The notes beneath the pieces were generated by a model. The model searched no databases, was not told the DNA's origin, and was given only the letters and a program-made list of their open reading frames with translations. This document shows positions 47,194-55,445 of a stretch of DNA of 57,566 bases, piece by piece. The translations under genes were made by a program, and so were the position numbers. Source of the DNA: Burkholderiales bacterium (GTDB lineage Bacteria; Pseudomonadota; Gammaproteobacteria; Burkholderiales; Burkholderiaceae_C); the NCBI GenBank assembly GCA_030604135.1, contig JAUVWL010000025.1:1-57566 (forward strand), given 5' to 3'. The number at the start of each line of letters is the position of its first letter. Position 1 is the stretch's first letter.

Positions 47194-48669
47194 ATGGCCA
47201 CCGAGGAGCGAGAAAACGAATCGCTGTCCTTCGGGCTGTTCCAGCGCGAACAGCGCAGCCTGTTCGGTGAGATCCTGGACTGGATGCTCACCCCGCTGCT
47301 GCTCTTGTGGCCGCTGTCGCTGGCCCTGACCTGGTTCGTGGCCCAGGGCATCGCCAGCAAGCCATTCGACCGGGCCCTGGAGTTCGACCTGTTGGCCCTG
47401 ACCCAGTTTGTGGTGAACCAGGACGGCCAGGTGCGTTTCGACCTGACCCCGCAGGCACGCGATCTGCTTCGCGCCGATGACAGCGACCTGGTCTACTACC
47501 AGGTCATGGACCCGCGTGGTGAGGTCATCAGCGGAGAGGGCGACTTTCCTTTGCCACGCGACAACGTGGCTCCGGAACCGGGTCGTGTGCTGCTGCGCGA
47601 CGACGTGCTCAGGGGCGACGAGGTGCGGGTGGCCTACATCTGGCTCTCCCGGTTTGGTGAGGACCAGCGTCTGGTGCTGATGCAGGTGGCCGAAACCAAG
47701 GGCAAGCGATCGACCCTGGCCACCGAGATCATCAAGGGTGTGATGGTGCCGCAGTTCGTGATCCTGCCGCTGGCGGTGCTGCTGGTGTGGCTGGCCCTGG
47801 TGCGCGGCATCCGCCCGCTCAACGAGCTGGAGCAGCGCATCCGCGCGCGCAAGCCCGACGACCTGAGTCCGATCGAAGAGTCCTTCATTCCGCAGGAGGT
47901 GGCGCCGCTGGTGTCGTCCATCAACGACCTGCTGACGCGGCTGAAGACCTCGCTGGGCACGCAGAAGCGCTTCCTGGCCGACGCGGCACACCAGCTCAAG
48001 ACGCCCTTGGCCGGGCTGCGCATGCAGGCCGAGCTGGCCCAGCGCGAAACCGACCCGGTCGAAATCCGCGGCTCGCTGCAGCAGATCGCCCGCTCCAGTG
48101 CACGCGCGACCCACACGGTCAACCAGTTGCTGGCACTGGCCCGCGCGGAGACCACCGGTCGCACCCTGCCCAGCGCCCGCATCGACCTGGCCCGCCTGGT
48201 CAAGGAGGTGGTGCAGGACTCGGTGCCACGCGCACTGGAGCATGGCGTCGACCTGGGCTATGAAGGCCCCGAGGAGATGCCGGCCCACTGTCTGATCGAC
48301 GGCAACCCGACGCTGCTGCAGGAAATGGTGCGCAACCTGGTCGACAACGCGATCAACTACGTGGGCCGAGGTGGTGTGGTGACCGCGCGCATGCTGCTGG
48401 ACCGATTCAGCGGCGTGCAGTTGCTGCAGGTCGAGGACAACGGTCCGGGCATTCCGGAAAATGAACGCGAATTCGTGCTGCAGCCCTTCTACCGGGCACT
48501 GGGAACGAATGTCGATGGCTCGGGCCTGGGGCTGGCCATCGTGCAGGAGATCGTGCAGCAGCACGGCGCCACCCTGCACATGGACGACGCCTTTCCCGAC
48601 GCAGCGCGCCGGGGCCTGCGGGCCTCGGTGCGATTTGGACCCAAACCCGACCCGAACGAAGAGGTCTGA
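47194..48669 (+). CDS. sensor histidine kinase (TctE-like)
   Basis: The protein has 491 residues. The first membrane segment is at about 35-55, a periplasmic TctE_N-type sensor (about 56-180) contains 'DLVYYQVMDPRGEVISG', and the second membrane segment lies at about 188-210. The HAMP-like linker is short. HisKA has His266 in 'FLADAAHQLKTPLAGL'; the ATPase has 'MVRNLVDNAINYVGRGG' (N box), 'VEDNGPGIPENERE' (G1) and 'GSGLGLAIVQEI' (G2). It senses an external small molecule, probably a carboxylate by family, and phosphorylates the regulator encoded just upstream. There is no further gene in this operon: a repeat element follows, then a convergent aminotransferase. Confidence 0.94.
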   Translation: MATEERENESLSFGLFQREQRSLFGEILDWMLTPLLLLWPLSLALTWFVAQGIASKPFDRALEFDLLALTQFVVNQDGQVRFDLTPQARDLLRADDSDLVYYQVMDPRGEVISGEGDFPLPRDNVAPEPGRVLLRDDVLRGDEVRVAYIWLSRFGEDQRLVLMQVAETKGKRSTLATEIIKGVMVPQFVILPLAVLLVWLALVRGIRPLNELEQRIRARKPDDLSPIEESFIPQEVAPLVSSINDLLTRLKTSLGTQKRFLADAAHQLKTPLAGLRMQAELAQRETDPVEIRGSLQQIARSSARATHTVNQLLALARAETTGRTLPSARIDLARLVKEVVQDSVPRALEHGVDLGYEGPEEMPAHCLIDGNPTLLQEMVRNLVDNAINYVGRGGVVTARMLLDRFSGVQLLQVEDNGPGIPENEREFVLQPFYRALGTNVDGSGLGLAIVQEIVQQHGATLHMDDAFPDAARRGLRASVRFGPKPDPNEEV

Positions 48670-48687
48670 GTGCAGCGCAGCCCCTCC

Positions 48688-48793
48688 GTCACGCCCGCGT
48701 ATAGCCTGCCCCCGCGAAAGCGTGGGGCGGGCATCCACATGCATCCTGGATCTCGTCTTGCTCGTGGACACCCGCGTGCGCGGGTGTGACGGG
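48688..48793. repeat. inverted repeat element, copy B
   Basis: The outer arms CCGTCACGCCCGCG and CGCGGGTGTGACGGG are inverted and resemble those of copy A (32443-32526). A second small hairpin (CCCCGCGAAAGCGTGGGG) is inserted in the left arm. It fills the convergent gap between the sensor kinase and aminotransferase genes and may serve as a terminator for both. Confidence 0.7.
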
Positions 48794-48821
48794 AGTGGTT
48801 GTCCTTGTTTCTCGCGAGTGC

Positions 48822-50186
48822 TCAGATGGCCTGGCGAAGGGTCTCGCCCAGCGCGTCGACCATGCTGTCGATCTCGGCTGCCGTGCTGATGAAGGGCGGG
48901 GCCAGCTGGATGGTGTCGCCGCCGTAGCGCACGTAGAAGCCCTTGGCGTACATCGCCATGGCGATCTCGTAGGGTCGCCGCGCCGGTTCGCCGGGCACCG
49001 GCGCAATGGTGATGCCGGCCGCCAGCCCGAGGTTGCGGATGTCGGCCACGTGCGGCGCACCGCGCAGGCCGTGCACCGCGTTCTCCAGTACCGGGGAGAG
49101 TTCACGCACGCGCTCCAGGGCGTTGTCGCGTTCGAGCAGATCCAGCGAAGCGATGCCGGCGGCGCAGGCCACCGGATGCGCCGAGTAGGTGTAGCCGTGC
49201 GGGAATTCCAGCATGTAGTCCGGACCGCCGGCGGCCATGAAGGTGTCGCAGATTTCCTGCCGGGCGACCACGCCCCCCAGCGGCTGCACGCCGTTGGTGA
49301 CCTGCTTGGCGAAGTTGAGGATGTCGGGCGTGACACCAAACGCCTCGGCTCCGGTCCAGGCGCCCATGCGGCCAAAGCCGGTGATCACCTCATCGAAAAT
49401 CAGCAGGATGTTGTGGGCGGTGCAGATCTCGCGCAGGCGCTGCAAGTAGCCCACCGGTGGAATCACCACCCCGGCCGAGCCGGACATGGGTTCGACGATC
49501 ACGGCCGCGATGTTGGACGCGTCGTGCAGGGCGATCAGGTTCAGCAGCTCGTCGGCCAGGGCAACACCGTGCGGCCCTTCGGCGGGTGGCATGCCGCGGT
49601 GGAAACTGCCGTTGGGCGGCTGGGTGTGGGGCAGGTGGTCGGCTTCGACGCCCTGGCCGAACAGCTTGCGGTTGGCCACGATGCCGCCGACCGAAATGCC
49701 GCCGAAGTTGACGCCGTGGTAGCCCTTGATGCGGCCGATCAGGCGGGTCTTGCTGGCCTGCCCCTTGGCACGCCAGTAGGCCCGGGCCATCTTGAGTGCG
49801 GTGTCGGCGGACTCGGAGCCCGAGCCGGTGAAGAACACCCGGTTCAGGCCGGCGGGCATTTTTTCGACGATGCGGTTGGCCAGCTCGAAGGACAGCGGAT
49901 GCCCGAACTGGAAGGCCGGCGAATAGTCCAGCGTGGCGACCTGCCGCGCCACCGCATCGACGATCTCCTGTCGCCCGTGGCCCAGGCCGGTGCACCACAG
50001 GCCCGACAGGCCATCGAACACCTGGCGGCCGTCGTGGGTGGTGTACCAGGCCCCCTTGCCGCCGGTGATCAGGCGGGGATTCTGGTGGAACTCGCGGTTG
50101 CCGGTGTAGGGCATCCAGTGGGCCGACAGCCATTCGGCGTCGGTGCGGACGGAGGTCTGCAGGTGCTGGCTGTCGGTCATGTCCAT
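48822..50186 (-). CDS. class III aminotransferase (omega-amino acid:pyruvate type)
   Basis: This 454-residue PLP enzyme (fold I) starts 'MDMTDSQHLQTSVRTDAEW' with 'HWMPYTGNREF', then 'GRQVFDGLSGLWCTGLGH', 'RVFFTGSGSESADTALKMAR', 'IFDEVITGFGRMGAWTGAE' and the PLP-lysine segment 'FAKQVTNGVQPLGG'. This matches omega-amino acid:pyruvate aminotransferases (beta-alanine or taurine as amino donors). It removes amino groups from beta- or omega-amino acids to pyruvate in the cytoplasm. A second start (MTDSQ, two residues later) is possible. The divergent LysR gene is its likely regulator, and the shared 98-base region contains a LysR-box-like dyad. Confidence 0.9.
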   Translation of the reverse strand: MDMTDSQHLQTSVRTDAEWLSAHWMPYTGNREFHQNPRLITGGKGAWYTTHDGRQVFDGLSGLWCTGLGHGRQEIVDAVARQVATLDYSPAFQFGHPLSFELANRIVEKMPAGLNRVFFTGSGSESADTALKMARAYWRAKGQASKTRLIGRIKGYHGVNFGGISVGGIVANRKLFGQGVEADHLPHTQPPNGSFHRGMPPAEGPHGVALADELLNLIALHDASNIAAVIVEPMSGSAGVVIPPVGYLQRLREICTAHNILLIFDEVITGFGRMGAWTGAEAFGVTPDILNFAKQVTNGVQPLGGVVARQEICDTFMAAGGPDYMLEFPHGYTYSAHPVACAAGIASLDLLERDNALERVRELSPVLENAVHGLRGAPHVADIRNLGLAAGITIAPVPGEPARRPYEIAMAMYAKGFYVRYGGDTIQLAPPFISTAAEIDSMVDALGETLRQAI

Positions 50187-50239
50187 GGGGTGCTCGCTGT
50201 CGGGGAGAGATCTTGGAGTCTGCCATTGTGCGGAGCCGG

Positions 50240-50291
50240 TTTTCTTCGGAAAATGACACAACATGCAAGCCTGGTTGACGATTCATGCAAG
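50240..50291. promoter_or_regulatory. LysR-type operator candidates
   Basis: TTTTCTTCGGAAAA (50240-50253) is an interrupted dyad of T-N11-A size. CATGCAAG occurs twice at 50262 and 50284, spaced 22 bases, and AAATGACA at 50251 and 50293. All lie in the aminotransferase-LysR divergent region. Confidence 0.5.
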
Positions 50292-51232
50292 TAAATGACA
50301 AACCCTGGCTCGGCCAGCTGGCCGATGTCGACCTGCGGCTGCTGCGGGTGTTCCAGGCCGTGGCCGACTGCGGCGGCATGGCCTCGGCCGAGCTGGAGCT
50401 CAACCTGGCCATGTCCACCATCAGCCGGCATGTGAAGGACCTGGAGACCCGGCTGGGTCTGGTGCTGTGCCGGCGCGGGCGGGGGGGGTTTGCGCTCACA
50501 CCCGAGGGCGAGCAGGTGTATGCCGCCACCCGACAGCTGCTGGCCGCCACCGAGGTGTTTCGCAGCAGCTTGCACGACATCCACCGCCGCCTGGGGGGCG
50601 ACCTGCACCTGGCCCTGTTCGAGAAGACGGCCACCAACCCGCAATCGCGCATCGCACAGGCGCTGGCGCGCTTTCGCCAGCTGGCACCGCAGGTGAACCT
50701 GCACCTGCACGTGGGGCCGATCGGGATGATCGAACGCGGCGTCCTGGACGGGCAGTTTCAGCTGGGTATCGTGCCCGAACACCGCCGCTCGGACAGCCTG
50801 GTCTACGACGACCTGTTCGGCGAAACCATGCAGCTGTATGCAGGGCAGAATCATCCCTGGTTCGCGGCCCGGGACCAAGGTCTGGACTGGGACGCGCTGC
50901 GCCGGCAGCCCCTGGCCGCGCTGGGCTACCACTCACCCAACATGGCGCTGACGCACCAGCGCCAGCTGGAGCGCGCTGCCACGGCCTCCGACCAGGAGGC
51001 CGTGGCCACGCTCGTCCTGTCGGGTGCCTACCTGGGCTTTCTGCCCGACCACTACGCCCGCGTGTTCGTGGAGCAGGGACAGATGCGTGCGGTGGCGCCC
51101 CGGGTGCTGTGCTATGCCTGCCGCTTCAGCGCCATCCACCGCGCCTCACCGGCCCCCTTGCGGGTGACGGAGCTGCTGCGACAGGCGCTGCGGGAAGCAC
51201 ACGCTGCGGGTCAGGCCGCGGCGGGGGGCTGA
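50285..51232 (+). CDS. LysR-family transcriptional regulator
   Basis: The protein has 315 residues. The N-terminal HTH contains 'LRLLRVFQAVADCGGMASAE' and 'NLAMSTISRHVKDLETRLGL', then 'CRRGRGGFALTPEGEQVYAA'; the effector-binding domain covers about 95-300 with 'LHLHVGPIGMIERGVLDGQF'. LysR regulators usually control the divergent gene; here that is the aminotransferase. The ligand could be an amino or keto acid of that reaction. The 3' end overlaps the convergent GST gene by 22 bases. Confidence 0.93.
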   Translation: MQVNDKPWLGQLADVDLRLLRVFQAVADCGGMASAELELNLAMSTISRHVKDLETRLGLVLCRRGRGGFALTPEGEQVYAATRQLLAATEVFRSSLHDIHRRLGGDLHLALFEKTATNPQSRIAQALARFRQLAPQVNLHLHVGPIGMIERGVLDGQFQLGIVPEHRRSDSLVYDDLFGETMQLYAGQNHPWFAARDQGLDWDALRRQPLAALGYHSPNMALTHQRQLERAATASDQEAVATLVLSGAYLGFLPDHYARVFVEQGQMRAVAPRVLCYACRFSAIHRASPAPLRVTELLRQALREAHAAGQAAAGG

Positions 51233-51867
51233 TAGACGTTGAGCTGCAGGCGCTCGCGCTCGATGGCGCGGGCCACCGCCGGCAGCGCGGCCAGGCGCTG
51301 GGACAGGTCCCAGGTGGCCGGCAGGGTGGTGGGGTCGATGCCGGCGTAGCCACCCCAGCGCAGCAGGGTCAGGGCGTAGGCGTCCAGTGCCGTCGGCCGG
51401 TCGCCGCACAGCCAGGGCGCGGCCTTGGCTGCCATCGCCTCGATCTCGCCAAGCAGTCCCCGGTAGGTCTGCACCGCGTGGGCGCGAATGGCCTTTTGCG
51501 CGGCTTCGTCGTCGGTGAATTTCTGCGGCATGAACACGTGGGTGAAGGTCGGGTGCACCGTGTTGTTCATCCACATGAGGGTCGAGAGCGCGCGCGTGCG
51601 GGGCAGGCCCGAGGCCGGCAGAATGCCGGCCTGCGGAAACTTCGCGTCCAGGTGCAGCAGGATGGCAACGATCTGCGTCACGACCTCGCCATCGTCGACC
51701 AGCACCGGCACCTGGCCACGCGGGTTCAGCGCCAGGTACTCGGCACTGCGCTGCTCGCCCTTGTGCAGCTTGACGGTCATGGGCTCGAACCCGACGCCGG
51801 CCAGCTCCAGCATGGCGTGGGGCACGAAGGAACAGGCGCCGGGGGCGAAGAACAGTTTGAGGCTCAT
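51211..51867 (-). CDS. glutathione S-transferase
   Basis: This 218-residue protein has the thioredoxin-like N-domain 'MSLKLFFAPGACSFVPHAML' with the Ser/Cys-active-site-like 'GACSFVPH' of beta-class GSTs, cis-Pro in 'RGQVPVLVDDGEVVTQIVAI', and an all-helical C-domain with 'WLCGDRPTALDAYALTLLRW'. It probably conjugates or reduces electrophiles with glutathione; some relatives act in aromatic compound degradation. It is 24 bases downstream of topB on the same strand and overlaps the convergent LysR gene. Confidence 0.92.
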   Translation of the reverse strand: MSLKLFFAPGACSFVPHAMLELAGVGFEPMTVKLHKGEQRSAEYLALNPRGQVPVLVDDGEVVTQIVAILLHLDAKFPQAGILPASGLPRTRALSTLMWMNNTVHPTFTHVFMPQKFTDDEAAQKAIRAHAVQTYRGLLGEIEAMAAKAAPWLCGDRPTALDAYALTLLRWGGYAGIDPTTLPATWDLSQRLAALPAVARAIERERLQLNVYQPPAAA

Positions 51868-51891
51868 GGATGTCTCCTGTGGTGTTGAAAA

Positions 51892-54846
51892 TCAGTCCGC
51901 CAGATGCTGGCCGACGATGCCGGCAATCTCGAACATCGTCACCTGGTCCTTGCCGAACACCGGGCGCAGCTTCGCATCGGCGTTGATCTTGCGTTTGTCG
52001 GCCGCGTCCTGCAGGCCGTTGGCCTTGATGTAGTCCCACAGTTTCTTGACCACCTCGGGGCGCGAGACCGCGCCTTCGCCGATGACGGCAGCCAGCGCCG
52101 CGCTGGGCTGCTTGCCGGTGGCGGCCGTGGTCTTGCGGGGCGCCTTGGGCGCAGCGACCCTCTTCGCCGCCGGTGCTTTTTTGGCCGCTGCAGACTTCTT
52201 CGCCGGTGCGGCTTTGCTTGCCGCCCCGCCGGTCTTGCGCGGCGGGTACTTGCTCTCGCGCGGCTCGAACTCGAAGCTCACCTTGCCCGCTTCCTTGTCC
52301 CAGGCCAGGAAGGCCTTGAAGCTGCGGCGCGTGCGCATGGAAACGAACTTGTCCAGCAGGTCGGTCTTGCCGGTGGCCAGCAGCTTGCTCATCTGATCGC
52401 GCGCCACCGGCTGCTGCAGGATGACCTTGCCGCTCTTGAAGGTGCAGCTGGGCGTGGGCTGGGCGGCCGTGGGCACAGCCTTACTGCAGACGTAGTTGCT
52501 GCCGTGCTCGAAAACCGGCGCGCCGCAGACCGGGCAGGCGCCCAGGCTGTCCTGGCCCGCGAAGTCGACCAGCTCGCCGGTCTCCTCGGCGTTCTTGTCG
52601 TCGCCGAAGTCGAACTCCAGCTTCCAGTTCTTGTCGTCCTCACTGTATTTGAGCGCCATTTCGGCCACGAAGGGCCAGCCGGCCTTGGAGCGGAAGCCTT
52701 CGAGCGGGCCAATGTGTTTGTCGCGCACAAAGGCCTCGGCTTCGACGACTTCAAAGGTGCGGCCGGCCGGTGACTTGGTGAACGAGAAGCCGCAACCCTC
52801 GCTGTGGCCGTCGGCGCCGGTGCAGGCGTAGCGGCGGTAGTTCTCCTTCACCACGCCGCCGCAGTTCGGGCAGGGCGCCGCCAGCGTGGCGTAGTTGCCG
52901 GGCACGGTATCACGGTCGTACTCCTTGGCCTTCTTCACCATGCGCTCGGTCATGGCCGCGATCTCGGCCATGAAGGCGGTGCGGCTGAGCTTGCCGTGTT
53001 CCATCTGCGCCAGCTTGTATTCCCACTCGCCGGTGAGTTCGGGTCTGGAGAGTTCCTCCACCTCGAGTCCGCGCAGCAAAGTCATGAGCTGGAAGGCCTT
53101 GGCGGTGGGGATCATCTCACGCCCTTCGCGCAGCATGTACTTTTCGTTCAGCAGGCCTTCGATGATGGCCGCGCGCGTGGCCGGGGTGCCCAGGCCTTTC
53201 TCCTGCATGGCCTCGCGCAGTTCGTCGTCCTCGATGAACTTGCCCGCACCTTCCATGGCACCCAGCAGCGTGGCTTCGCTGTAGCGCGCGGGTGGCTTGG
53301 TCTTCAGGCCCTTGGCCTCGACCGACTCGGTACGCACAGTCTCGCCCTCGCGCACCGGCACCAGGTTCTGGCCTTTGTCGCCTTCTTTCGCACCCTCGAC
53401 GTCCTCGGCCGCTTCCTTGCCGTACACCGCCATCCAGCCCGGCTTGACCAGCACCTTGCCCTCGGTCTTGAACGAATGGTTCAGGACCTTGGATATCCGG
53501 GTCGTGACCATGAATTCGGCCGACGGGAAGAACACCGCCAGGAAGCGGCGCACCACCAGGTCGTAGAGCTTCTGCTCGGCCTCGGACAAACCGCTGGGCG
53601 CCTGCAGCGTGGGGATGATGGCGAAGTGGTCCGAGACCTTGCTGTTGTCGAAGATGCGTTTGCTGGGCTTGATGTAGTTGCCGTTGAGCGCCGTCAGCGC
53701 GTGCGGCGCCAGGTGCTTCATGCCGCTGTCGGCCAGCATCTCGAAGGTCTGCTTGACGGTGCCCAGGTAATCCTCGGGCAGGTGGCGCGAGTCGGTCCGC
53801 GGGTAGGTCAGGGCCTTGTGGCGCTCGTACAGGCTCTGCGCCAGCTGCAGTGTGGTCTTGGCCGAGAAGCCGAAGCGGCCGTTGGCCTCGCGCTGCAGGC
53901 TGGTCAGGTCGTACAGCAGGCCGCAGGCCTGGGTGGTGGGTTTGCGCTCTTCGGTGACGCTGGCGGCCTTGCCGCGCACCGCCTCGACAATGGCCAGCGC
54001 CTCGCGGTGGTCCCACAGGCGGTCGGCGCGTTGGTCAGCGTCGGCGTCGTCGCCGGTCGGCTTCTTGAACGCCGGGTCGAACCACTTGCCGGGGTACTCG
54101 CCCGCCTCGGCCAGGAAGGAGGCGTGGATTTCCCAGTAGTCGCGGCTCCTGTGGGCGCGGATCTGCTCCTCGCGCTCGACCACGATGGACAGCGTGGGCG
54201 TCTGCACACGGCCCACGGTGGTGAGGAAAAAGCCGCCGTCGCGCGAGTTGAAGGCCGTCATGGCGCGCGTGCCGTTGATGCCGACCAGCCAGTCGGCCTC
54301 GGAGCGGCTGCGGGCCGCATCGGCCAGGCCGCGCATCTGCTCGTCGCTGCGCAGCTGAGCGAAGCCATCGCGGATGGCCTGCGGGGTCATGGACTGCAGC
54401 CACAGGCGCTGCACCGGCTTGCCCAGGCCCTGGTACTGGCCATTCTTCTGACCGCCGGCGTACTGCTCGATGAGGCGAAAGATCAGCTCACCCTCTCGGC
54501 CCGCGTCGCAGGCGTTGATGAGCTGGCCCACGTCCTTGCGCTTGGCCAGCTTGACCACGGCCGACAGGCGCGATTTGGTCTTGTCGATCGGCTTGAGCTC
54601 GAAGAAAGGTGGCAGCACCGGCAGGTGGGCAAAACTCCACTTGCCACGCTTGACGTCGAACTGCTCGGGCGCGGCGATCTCCACCAGGTGGCCGACGGCC
54701 GAAGTGACCACGTACTGGTCGTTCTCGAAGTGGTCGTCGTGTTTTTCGAACTTGCCCGCCACCGGCGTGAGGGCCCGCACGATGTCCTGCGCCACCGAGG
54801 GCTTCTCGGCGATGACCAGCGTTTTGACGGAGGCTTGGTTTTTCAT
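51892..54846 (-). CDS. topB: DNA topoisomerase III with C-terminal SWIB-like domain
   Basis: This 984-residue type IA topoisomerase (usual TopB is about 650) has an N-terminal TOPRIM domain ('TLVIAEKPSVAQDIVRAL' at 9-26 and 'NACDAGREGELIFRLIEQ'), the catalytic region 'ALTYPRTDSRHLPEDYL' with the active Tyr, and several Cys-rich zinc-ribbon parts: 'CPNCGGVVKENYRRYACTG', 'CPVCGAPVFEHGSNYVC'. The remainder is an Ala/Lys/Pro-rich linker (about 850-905) resembling histone H1 tails, and a C-terminal SWIB/MDM2-like domain of about 70 residues ('SRPEVVKKLWDYIKANGLQD' and 'LRPVFGKDQVTMFEIAGIVG'). TopB decatenates DNA and resolves recombination intermediates. The SWIB extension is known in Burkholderiales and Chlamydia type IA topoisomerases and may bind DNA or protein. 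Confidence 0.93.
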   Translation of the reverse strand: MKNQASVKTLVIAEKPSVAQDIVRALTPVAGKFEKHDDHFENDQYVVTSAVGHLVEIAAPEQFDVKRGKWSFAHLPVLPPFFELKPIDKTKSRLSAVVKLAKRKDVGQLINACDAGREGELIFRLIEQYAGGQKNGQYQGLGKPVQRLWLQSMTPQAIRDGFAQLRSDEQMRGLADAARSRSEADWLVGINGTRAMTAFNSRDGGFFLTTVGRVQTPTLSIVVEREEQIRAHRSRDYWEIHASFLAEAGEYPGKWFDPAFKKPTGDDADADQRADRLWDHREALAIVEAVRGKAASVTEERKPTTQACGLLYDLTSLQREANGRFGFSAKTTLQLAQSLYERHKALTYPRTDSRHLPEDYLGTVKQTFEMLADSGMKHLAPHALTALNGNYIKPSKRIFDNSKVSDHFAIIPTLQAPSGLSEAEQKLYDLVVRRFLAVFFPSAEFMVTTRISKVLNHSFKTEGKVLVKPGWMAVYGKEAAEDVEGAKEGDKGQNLVPVREGETVRTESVEAKGLKTKPPARYSEATLLGAMEGAGKFIEDDELREAMQEKGLGTPATRAAIIEGLLNEKYMLREGREMIPTAKAFQLMTLLRGLEVEELSRPELTGEWEYKLAQMEHGKLSRTAFMAEIAAMTERMVKKAKEYDRDTVPGNYATLAAPCPNCGGVVKENYRRYACTGADGHSEGCGFSFTKSPAGRTFEVVEAEAFVRDKHIGPLEGFRSKAGWPFVAEMALKYSEDDKNWKLEFDFGDDKNAEETGELVDFAGQDSLGACPVCGAPVFEHGSNYVCSKAVPTAAQPTPSCTFKSGKVILQQPVARDQMSKLLATGKTDLLDKFVSMRTRRSFKAFLAWDKEAGKVSFEFEPRESKYPPRKTGGAASKAAPAKKSAAAKKAPAAKRVAAPKAPRKTTAATGKQPSAALAAVIGEGAVSRPEVVKKLWDYIKANGLQDAADKRKINADAKLRPVFGKDQVTMFEIAGIVGQHLAD

Positions 54847-54865
54847 TCTCTACAATCTGAGGCTT

Positions 54866-54920
54866 CGCGCGCATGCACACGCGTACACGCGCACGGGGGT
54901 AGGCGCGCGCGCACGCGCAC
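54866..54920. other. alternating purine-pyrimidine tract (Z-DNA-prone)
   Basis: Bases 54866-54895 alternate pyrimidine and purine without a break for 30 bases, mostly CG and CA/TG steps. Six bases later a second tract of 18 alternates from 54903 to 54920. It lies between the divergent topB and SET genes and would favour left-handed DNA under negative supercoiling. Confidence 0.75.
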
Positions 54921-54953
54921 CTGCATGAAACAACCTTACCAAAAATTCCGGTC

Positions 54954-55445
54954 GTGAAAAAAGCCCCTGGTTTTGTTTCGAGTCCCGGCCGCGCACCGAC
55001 GCGGCGAATCCAGGCGCGCCGCTCGGGTGTTCACGGCCGCGGCGTCTATGCCCTGGTGGACCTGGGTGAAGGCGAAACCCTGATCGAGTACACCGGCGAG
55101 ATCATCGACTGGCCCGAGGCCCTGCGCCGCCACCCGCACGACCCGGCACAACCCAACCACACCTTCTACTTCCACATCGACGACGACCGGGTGATCGACG
55201 CCAACGTCGGCGGCAACACGGCGCGCTGGATCAACCACAGCTGCGATCCGAACTGCGAGGCCGAGGTGGAGAACGGCCGGGTGTTCATCCGCACCCGTCG
55301 CCCGATCCGGGCCGGCGAAGAGCTGTTCTACGACTATGGCCTGGTGATCGACGAACCCTACACGGCCAAGCTGAAGGCCGAGTACCCGTGCTGGTGCGGT
55401 GCCAAAAACTGCCGCGGCACCCTGCTGGCACCGAAGAGGCGATGA
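54954..55445 (+). CDS. SET-domain protein (putative lysine methyltransferase)
   Basis: This 163-residue protein consists of a SET domain: 'RRSGVHGRGVYALVDLGEG' (N-terminal SAM contact), 'FYFHIDDDRVIDANVGGN' , 'ARWINHSCDPNCEAEVENG' (the NHS-C core), 'EELFYDYGLV' (catalytic Tyr) and post-SET Cys 'CWCGAKNCRG'. SET enzymes methylate lysine in proteins; in eukaryotes these are histones, in bacteria the targets are mostly unknown. It starts with GTG at 54954; there is no in-frame ATG upstream. Its stop overlaps the birA ATG (ATGA at 55442-55445), so it is coupled to birA. It diverges from the topB-SWIB gene. Confidence 0.93.
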   Translation: MKKAPGFVSSPGRAPTRRIQARRSGVHGRGVYALVDLGEGETLIEYTGEIIDWPEALRRHPHDPAQPNHTFYFHIDDDRVIDANVGGNTARWINHSCDPNCEAEVENGRVFIRTRRPIRAGEELFYDYGLVIDEPYTAKLKAEYPCWCGAKNCRGTLLAPKRR

